Shown here in pieces: positions 58,952 through 64,000 of a stretch of DNA of 64,000 nucleotides. The translations under genes and the position numbers were made by a program. Origin of the DNA: Caldanaerovirga acetigignens (GTDB taxonomy: Bacteria; Bacillota; Thermosediminibacteria; Thermosediminibacterales; Thermosediminibacteraceae); NCBI RefSeq assembly GCF_900142995.1, contig NZ_FRCR01000001.1, forward strand, positions 1-64,000. Direction: 5' to 3'. The notes under the pieces were generated by a model. That model made no database searches. It was not told the origin of the DNA and saw only the letters and a program-made list of their open reading frames with translations. Within the stretch, counting starts at the first letter, position 1. Each line of letters starts with the position of its first letter.

Positions 58952-61588
58952 ATGACGGCATTGTGGAACAAAGATCTAAAAAGAGGTTTGTCAAGCAGAG
59001 AGATACCTTTAAAGAAAAAACTCTTCGGAGAAAACGTGATCCATGAAAGTCGGAAAAAATCACCCGCAATCCTTTTCATCAACCAGTTTAAGAGCACCAT
59101 CACCCTGGTACTTTTAGGGGCAACAATAATATCGTATTTTTTGGGTGAGATGGCCGATGCTGCGGCCATCACAGCAATTATCGTATTAAACGGTTTTATG
59201 GGGTTCATACAGGAATACCGCACTGAAAGAGCTCTAGAGGCTTTGAAAGAAATGGCGGCTCCCGTAGCCCGGGTAGTGCGCGATGGGAAGATACAGGTAA
59301 TCCCGGCTAAAGAAGTAGTGCCGGGCGATGTGGTGATATTGGAGACCGGCGATAAAGTACCGGCCGACGGGGAACTTTTTGAAGTTGAAAATCTCAAAGT
59401 TGACGAATCCATGCTTACGGGAGAATCAGTACCGGTTGAAAAAAGCGCAGAAATCAGTGAACTGGAAACGTTGAAAATCCACCGTTCAAATTTGGTATTC
59501 ATGGGGACCATGGTGGTAAGCGGCAGGGGTAAGATGGTGGTAACGCAAACAGGAATGAATACAGAAATGGGCAAAATTGCCGGAATGGTGGAGGGCGTCG
59601 GGGAAGAGCAAACCCCACTTCAAAGGCGGCTTGATGACTTGGGCAAGCAACTCCTCGTCCTTTGCCTTTTTATATGCTTTATGGTCGCGATGTTGGGGGT
59701 TCTAAGGGGCGAGCAGATTTACCAGATGTTCCTTTTTGGAGTAAGCCTTGCCGTAGCAGCAATACCCGAAGGATTGCCTGCCGTGGTCACGATGGTGCTC
59801 GCCATGGGAGTTCAGCGGATGGTGAAAAAGAATGTGATGGTGAGAAAACTTACGGCCGTAGAAACCCTGGGGTGTGCTACAGTTATTTGCAGCGATAAAA
59901 CCGGCACCCTTACGGAAAACAGGATGACCGTGAGGAAAATCTATGTGGATGGCGAAACGGTGACGATAACAGGAAGCGGCTACAGTATGGAAGGGGACTT
60001 AATAACAAACGATGGCCGGCTGCTTAAAAAGACTTCTCCTTCAATGGAAAAACTGCTCAGGATTTCAGTTTCATGCAATAACGCTGAACTTGGTGAGCAA
60101 AAGTCCGGAATTTTTGGCTTTGGAAGGCCAAAGGAGATGGTGCCCGCCGGAGACCCTACGGAAGTTGCCCTTTTGGTTGCGGCTGCAAAGGCAGGAATAC
60201 TTAAAAATGACGTTGAAAGGACTTACAAAAGGATAAGAGAAATTCCTTTCGATTCGGAACGAAAGCGAATGTCTGTGGTGGTGAAAAACCAAAAGGGGGA
60301 GCTATTCCTGTTCACAAAAGGAGCTCCGGACGTAATTTTGGAACTTTGCGATGATATAGAAGAAAATGGAAATATTAAAAAGATGACTTTATCAGAAAAG
60401 AGAAAAATATCCCAGATAAACGAGGATATGGGAAGGGAAGCCTTGAGGGTCCTGGCGTTTGCTTACAAGAAATTAACCAGCACTCGGGACTTAAACGAAA
60501 ATATCGAGACAGGTTTGATTTTTCTAGGCTTGGTGGGAATGATTGATCCTCCGCGACCTGAAGCGGCTTCAGCAGTCGAAAGATGCTTTGCCGCGGGGAT
60601 AAAGCCTGTAATGATAACGGGTGATCACCGGGCTACCGCCTGGGCTGTGGCAAAAGATCTGAATATTATAAGCAAAGGTGGAAGAATAATAACTGGACAA
60701 GAGCTTGACGAAATGTCCGAATCCGAGTTTTTAAAATGTATAGATGATATTTCAGTGTACGCCCGAGTGACTCCCAAACACAAGTTGAGAATAGTTCGAT
60801 CGCTAAAAAAGAAGGGCCACGTTGTTGCCATGACCGGTGATGGAGTGAACGACGCTCCTGCAGTAAAGGAAGCGGATATAGGTATTTCAATGGGCAAAAC
60901 AGGCACCGATGTGACGAAGGAAGCTTCGGCGATGATATTGCTGGATGACAATTTTGCAAGTATCGTATCCGCCGTGGAAGAAGGACGCATCATTTACGAC
61001 AATATCCGAAAATTCATACGTTACTTGCTCTCCTGCAATACCGGAGAAGTGCTGACGATGGTGTGGTCGTCGCTCCTGGGGATGCCGCTGCCGCTTTTGC
61101 CTATACAAGTACTGTGGATGAACCTTATAACTGACGGCCTGCCAGCCATTGCGTTGGGAGCGGACCCGCCCGACAGGGATGTGATGAACCGCAAACCCCG
61201 AAAAAGACAGGAAGGTATTTTTTCCGGCGGTATGGGACGGAAAATATTTTACAGGGGGTTTCTTATAAGCCTTGCTACCATGGCTTCCTACCTGATATCC
61301 TGGTATTTCGGCGGCTCCGGGATAGGCTTCTCAAGAACGGTGGCTTTTTCCACCCTAGTGATGTCCCAGCTCATATTTGCCTTTGAATGCAGGGAAGAAA
61401 ACGCCACTTTATTGGGGAAAAATCCGTTCTCGAATCTTTTTCTCACAATGGCTGTAATAATTTCGGCGGCAATGCTTTTGGGAGTTGTCTACGTTCCGTC
61501 GCTTCAGGTTATCTTCCACACCGTGCCGCTTGATGGAAAAATGTGGCTTTTAATTTTGGCCCTCTCCGGCCTGGGTGCGGTCCTGTAA
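58952..61588 (+). CDS. Cation-transporting P-type ATPase, Ca2+ (IIA) type
   Basis: An 878-residue P-type ATPase. TGES lies in the actuator domain, the phosphorylation site is CSDKTGTLTEN (Asp near residue 315), and MTGDGVNDAPAVKEADIG is the hinge. The fourth membrane helix has AAIPEGLPAVV and the sixth has MNLITDGLPA, both the type II Ca2+-ATPase pattern; ten membrane helices are expected. It is most like bacterial Ca2+ exporters. Ca2+ supply during sporulation is a possible link to the preceding spmAB genes. The ATG follows TGGAGGGG. Confidence 0.94.
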   Translation: MTALWNKDLKRGLSSREIPLKKKLFGENVIHESRKKSPAILFINQFKSTITLVLLGATIISYFLGEMADAAAITAIIVLNGFMGFIQEYRTERALEALKEMAAPVARVVRDGKIQVIPAKEVVPGDVVILETGDKVPADGELFEVENLKVDESMLTGESVPVEKSAEISELETLKIHRSNLVFMGTMVVSGRGKMVVTQTGMNTEMGKIAGMVEGVGEEQTPLQRRLDDLGKQLLVLCLFICFMVAMLGVLRGEQIYQMFLFGVSLAVAAIPEGLPAVVTMVLAMGVQRMVKKNVMVRKLTAVETLGCATVICSDKTGTLTENRMTVRKIYVDGETVTITGSGYSMEGDLITNDGRLLKKTSPSMEKLLRISVSCNNAELGEQKSGIFGFGRPKEMVPAGDPTEVALLVAAAKAGILKNDVERTYKRIREIPFDSERKRMSVVVKNQKGELFLFTKGAPDVILELCDDIEENGNIKKMTLSEKRKISQINEDMGREALRVLAFAYKKLTSTRDLNENIETGLIFLGLVGMIDPPRPEAASAVERCFAAGIKPVMITGDHRATAWAVAKDLNIISKGGRIITGQELDEMSESEFLKCIDDISVYARVTPKHKLRIVRSLKKKGHVVAMTGDGVNDAPAVKEADIGISMGKTGTDVTKEASAMILLDDNFASIVSAVEEGRIIYDNIRKFIRYLLSCNTGEVLTMVWSSLLGMPLPLLPIQVLWMNLITDGLPAIALGADPPDRDVMNRKPRKRQEGIFSGGMGRKIFYRGFLISLATMASYLISWYFGGSGIGFSRTVAFSTLVMSQLIFAFECREENATLLGKNPFSNLFLTMAVIISAAMLLGVVYVPSLQVIFHTVPLDGKMWLLILALSGLGAVL

Positions 61589-61666
61589 AAATATATTTTA
61601 AAATTGAGGAGGAATTTTAAAAGTTTTGTGGAAATTATAAAATAAAAGCGGCCGGGAGGTTTTAAA

Positions 61667-61975
61667 ATGATTAAACATCTTGATTTTTCCATAAATCTTT
61701 ACACGGAGGGGGAAAAGTTCTTCGATGTGTTAAAAGCCATCATAAGGGATTCAAAAAAATCCAACTGGCCTCACGAAAGGGAGAGAGCTTGTTATGCCGA
61801 AGATTTATTTAAAAGAGCTCTTGAAACTTTTGATGAGGCCATTCATTTTGCCGAAAACAGGGTCCAGGAAGGACTTTGCATCGAGCACGACCTGAAGTTA
61901 ATAGGGGAATTGAAAGCTAAGAGGGATTACTGGAAAAAGAAACTGGAAGAGCTGTCCGAACTTGCAAAATGTTAG
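61667..61975 (+). CDS. Helical protein of unknown function
   Basis: A 102-residue, mainly helical protein with many charged residues (HERERACYAEDLFKRALETFDEAIHFAEN) and a C-terminal coiled-coil (LKAKRDYWKKKLEELSELAKC). It has three Cys but no zinc motif. Not recognised. The ATG follows GGGAGG. The macro-domain gene starts 18 bp after its stop, suggesting co-transcription. Confidence 0.75.
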   Translation: MIKHLDFSINLYTEGEKFFDVLKAIIRDSKKSNWPHERERACYAEDLFKRALETFDEAIHFAENRVQEGLCIEHDLKLIGELKAKRDYWKKKLEELSELAKC

Positions 61976-61992
61976 GTCGAAGGGGTGATAAA

Positions 61993-62487
61993 GTGAAGCT
62001 TGTTATGGGAGACATAACGAAGGCCGAGGCCGGTGTTATAGTAAATGCGGCAAACGGCATCGGACCTATGGGCGGTGGCGTAGCCCTGGCAATAAAGAAA
62101 GCCGGCGGGAAAGTGATTGAAGACGAAGCCATAAGGGTCTGCAGCCAGCTCGACCCCCGGCCGGGAGACGTTTACGTTACCACCGCCGGCGGATTGAAAG
62201 CCAAGTACATCTTTCATGCAGTAACCATGAAGAGGCCGGCGGAGCCGTCCAGCGTAGAGATAGTAAGGAAATGCCTTCAGTCGCTCCTCGAGAAAGCCCG
62301 GGAAATGAAAGTTAAATCCATGGTTCTGCCGGCGCTGGCTACAGGCGTCGGAGGCGTCCCCAAAAAGGATGTGGCAAGAGTTTATAAGGAAGTTCTCGGT
62401 GATGTAAAGGATATAGACATTACGGTGATGGACGTGAGCGGTGAGTTCATAAAATACCTGGAAGAGGAATTGAAAAAAGCCCCTTGA
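61993..62487 (+). CDS. Macro-domain protein (ADP-ribose-binding)
   Basis: A 164-residue single macro domain with VNAANGIGPMGGGVALAI (the ADP-ribose-binding loop), CSQLDPRPGDVYVTTAGGL and the LPALATGVGGVPKKDVARV loop. Such proteins bind ADP-ribose or remove it from proteins or O-acetyl-ADP-ribose. GTG 61993 is chosen because AAGGGGTG precedes it; the in-frame ATG 61969 lies inside the upstream gene. The stop codon is inside the following terminator. Confidence 0.92.
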   Translation: MKLVMGDITKAEAGVIVNAANGIGPMGGGVALAIKKAGGKVIEDEAIRVCSQLDPRPGDVYVTTAGGLKAKYIFHAVTMKRPAEPSSVEIVRKCLQSLLEKAREMKVKSMVLPALATGVGGVPKKDVARVYKEVLGDVKDIDITVMDVSGEFIKYLEEELKKAP

Positions 62488-62502
62488 AGGGGGCTTTTTT
62501 AA
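62473..62502 (+). terminator. Terminator after the macro-domain gene
   Basis: Perfect 11-bp arms (62473-62483, 62490-62500) rich in A and T at the ends; the TGA stop lies in the loop region. Confidence 0.87.
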
Positions 62503-62575
62503 TTGATTCATAAATATCGACCGTTGCAATTGAAGATACTAAGATTGAAGACAAAAAAAGGGGAGGAAAGTGTGA

Positions 62576-62779
62576 ATGGGAAGTGTTCGGAAAAAAAGGG
62601 AAGAATCGAAAGGAAAGCTGGTGCTGCCGTTGGATAGAAGGAGGTTTAAAGGCGAGCTTTTCGATGACGAAAGACCGGAAAAATACGAGCTTTCCCGGGA
62701 ATTCGAAATTGAAAACCCTATGAAGACGCCTCCTAACAATTTGACCGTAAAAAACCCGGAGAAAAAGGAAAAAGAATAA
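62576..62779 (+). CDS. Small highly charged protein of unknown function
   Basis: A 67-residue protein dominated by Lys, Arg and Glu with no hydrophobic core segment, so it is probably disordered. Pro-rich near the C-terminus (NPMKTPPNNLTVKNPEKK). The ATG follows GGGGAGGAAAG, a strong ribosome site. It is 3 bp before the next small gene. No family recognised. Confidence 0.65.
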   Translation: MGSVRKKREESKGKLVLPLDRRRFKGELFDDERPEKYELSREFEIENPMKTPPNNLTVKNPEKKEKE

Positions 62780-62791
62780 GCGGTGGTGTTC

Positions 62792-63085
62792 ATGCTAAAC
62801 TCTATAAAGGAAACGCGGGCGGTAAAAGACGGGCTTTGCCACATCATCCTCGAAATTCCGGAGGATGTGTATCTGAGTATATATGATAATTTGAACGATA
62901 AAGACGCCTACGACGTGTTAAAGCAGTACCTCAATTACCACCAGGATGATGGAATCCCTGGCGACGTCAGAATACAGCACAACAAAAACGCGCACACGGT
63001 GAATATTTACGCCAATCTCCACTACTTAGGCAACGAAAAATCAAAGCCTAAGTATTATGTGGACGATGCAATGGGCGAACAGTAA
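62792..63085 (+). CDS. Small acidic protein of unknown function
   Basis: A 97-residue protein from ATG 62792 (an in-frame GTG lies at 62783, within the ribosome site GGTGGTG). It has mixed helix and strand character, for example HIILEIPEDVYLSIYDNL and HTVNIYANLHYLG, and a Tyr/Asp-rich C-terminus. No motif is known to me. It follows the charged small protein and precedes OsmC. Confidence 0.7.
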   Translation: MLNSIKETRAVKDGLCHIILEIPEDVYLSIYDNLNDKDAYDVLKQYLNYHQDDGIPGDVRIQHNKNAHTVNIYANLHYLGNEKSKPKYYVDDAMGEQ

Positions 63086-63112
63086 TAAAATTTAAACTGG
63101 GAGGGTATTATT

Positions 63113-63553
63113 ATGGCAAAGGTGACTTTCAAAGCCAAAACTGAGTGGAAGGGAGGTATGGTAGCCGAAGGGACCGCAAGGGGATTCAAAGTCACCGTTG
63201 ACGAACCCAAAGGGCTAGGTGGGACCGACACCGCCATGAATCCTGTGGAAATGCTGCTTTGCTCTTTGGGAGGTTGCATGGCGATAGTAGCCAGCGCATT
63301 TGCTCCTATGTGCGGCGTGGAGCTAAAAGGATTTTCCGTGGACCTTGAAGGGGACCTCGACCCAGATGGTTTCCTTGGGAAAAACCCGAATGTAAGGAAA
63401 GGTTTTTCCGAGATACGTTATAAAATGCACATAGTTTCCGATTCCCCAGAGGAAAACGTAAAAAAACTTTATGAACTCGTACAGGAAAGATGTCCCGTGA
63501 AGGACACTTTAAAGGGTGTACCAGTAACCGGCGATATGGTTATCGAAAAATAA
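63113..63553 (+). CDS. OsmC/Ohr-family protein
   Basis: A 146-residue OsmC-family protein of the YhfA-like type. Cysteines in LLCSLGGC (Cys50, Cys55) and ERCPVKDTL (Cys127) fit the redox pair used by OsmC and Ohr to reduce organic hydroperoxides. GTDTAMNPVEML is the typical N-terminal segment. The ATG follows GGGAGGG. A terminator follows. Confidence 0.92.
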   Translation: MAKVTFKAKTEWKGGMVAEGTARGFKVTVDEPKGLGGTDTAMNPVEMLLCSLGGCMAIVASAFAPMCGVELKGFSVDLEGDLDPDGFLGKNPNVRKGFSEIRYKMHIVSDSPEENVKKLYELVQERCPVKDTLKGVPVTGDMVIEK

Positions 63554-63567
63554 GATTCAAAATCAGG

Positions 63568-63600
63568 AGCCTGCCGGATTAAACTCCGGCAGGCTTTTTG
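63568..63600 (+). terminator. Terminator after the OsmC gene
   Basis: Perfect 11-bp arms (63568-63578, 63585-63595) with a 6-base loop and five T. Confidence 0.88.
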
Positions 63601-63674
63601 ACATTGACACAAATGAGCAGGTAAATTAAACTATAAGTAGCTTAAAATGGTTTTGTAAAAGGTGGATTTAAACT

Positions 63675-64000
63675 ATGATGAGAGACGGTTCTTTAAATGA
63701 ACTTTTGTTGATATTTCTTTCGAAAAAGGGCAGTTATGTTTCCGGTGAGGAAATAAGCGAAAAATTCGGTGTCAGCCGCACCGCAGTATGGAAGCAGGTA
63801 AACCATTTAAGAAAGCTCGGATATGAAATAGATTCGGTGCCGAGGGTGGGATATTGCCTGAAGAGGTCGCCGGATTTGCTTTTGCCGGAGGAAATTATAC
63901 AAAATAGCCGCCTCGAATTCCTGGCCCGCAAAATTTACCATTACCCTTCGATAGGTTCTACCAACGATGAAGCAAAAAAGTTAGCTCAGAATGGCGCACC
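63675..64000 (+). CDS. birA: BirA biotin repressor/ligase, N-terminal part (cut by window end)
   Basis: The frame runs off the right edge after about 108 residues. The N-terminal winged helix-turn-helix is EEISEKFGVSRTAVWKQVNHLRKLGYEI, ending in RVGYCL. The start of the ligase domain is visible in YPSIGSTNDEAKKLA, the STN motif of biotin protein ligases. BirA joins biotin to carboxylases and, in the HTH form, represses biotin genes. ATG 63675 (or 63678) follows AAGGTGG. Confidence 0.93.
   Translation, partial: MMRDGSLNELLLIFLSKKGSYVSGEEISEKFGVSRTAVWKQVNHLRKLGYEIDSVPRVGYCLKRSPDLLLPEEIIQNSRLEFLARKIYHYPSIGSTNDEAKKLAQNGA

Noticed and set aside
58900-59574. 224-residue minus-strand ORF inside the P-type ATPase gene
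   Set aside because: Shadow of the ATPase gene with Ser/Thr/Phe-rich composition and no motif.
1-64000. CRISPR arrays, tRNA or rRNA genes, insertion sequences, prophage
   Set aside because: Reading both strands showed no regularly spaced repeats, no tRNA clover-leaf termini, no rRNA-like sequence and no transposase, integrase or phage structural motifs.

Overview
The window looks like chromosomal DNA of an anaerobic, probably thermophilic, spore-lineage Firmicute (class Clostridia; Thermoanaerobacter/Thermosediminibacter-like by inference). Pointers are strong Shine-Dalgarno sequences with many GTG/TTG starts, spmA-spmB, two T-box leaders, HprK/HPr, RapZ-YvcK-WhiA, YlbF, dnaE-pfkA-pyk, an alpha2-type glycyl-tRNA synthetase and ferredoxin-dependent amino-acid fermentation. 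I saw no tRNA, rRNA, CRISPR array, transposase or phage genes. About 66 protein genes are present, nearly all on the + strand.

Layout. 1-0.9 kb: end of lpdA, then gcvH (glycine cleavage). 1-5.2 kb: small Cys-rich genes, an FmdB zinc ribbon and the mrfA-mrfB mitomycin-repair pair. 5.2-8 kb: DUF2148 ferredoxin protein, glycine T-box and glyS. 8-11.8 kb: phosphomannomutase, an RMD1/DUF155 membrane protein, a membrane polyferredoxin and thiamine pyrophosphokinase. 11.9-19.4 kb: a PAS-PAS-AAA-Fis sigma-54 activator followed by a near-consensus -24/-12 promoter and the operon ptb, leucine dehydrogenase, buk and a four-subunit 2-oxoacid:ferredoxin oxidoreductase. Together these convert branched-chain amino acids to acids with substrate-level ATP. 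19.6-23 kb: a broken radical-SAM gene, an M29 aminopeptidase, DUF3006, a ComEC-like lipoprotein and DUF1540. 23-28 kb: hprK, PGI/PMI, PHP protein, D-amino-acid aminotransferase, murB. 28-37.5 kb: an accessory-looking block (HyuA-like, HDAC-like, coiled-coil and Gln-rich proteins, tandem mgtE, RlmI-like methyltransferase, YlbF, HAD). 37.6-41.4 kb: PHP, rapZ, yvcK, whiA, HPr. 41.5-49.2 kb: YtoI-like regulator, dnaE, pfkA, pyk. 49.2-52.9 kb: T-box and ilvE, a FemAB protein, an alanine racemase. 52.9-57.7 kb: ECF sigma/anti-sigma with an ABC transporter, L,D-transpeptidase. 57.7-64 kb: spmAB, a Ca2+-type P-ATPase, a macro-domain protein, unknown small proteins, OsmC and the start of birA.

The most notable points are: (1) a structured leader before the tandem mgtE genes, with a strong promoter, mutually exclusive hairpins, a short leader ORF and an SD-covering hairpin, which does not match the Mg2+ M-box as I know it; (2) the complete sigma-54 branched-chain catabolic regulon with palindromic candidate enhancer sites; (3) a coiled-coil/Gln-rich protein pair behind a hairpin that is both terminator-like and SD-occluding; and (4) a RapZ with Lys-to-Arg in its Walker A motif. 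Start sites given are my choices from Shine-Dalgarno position and family N-termini. Everything is by reading only; no database search was possible.
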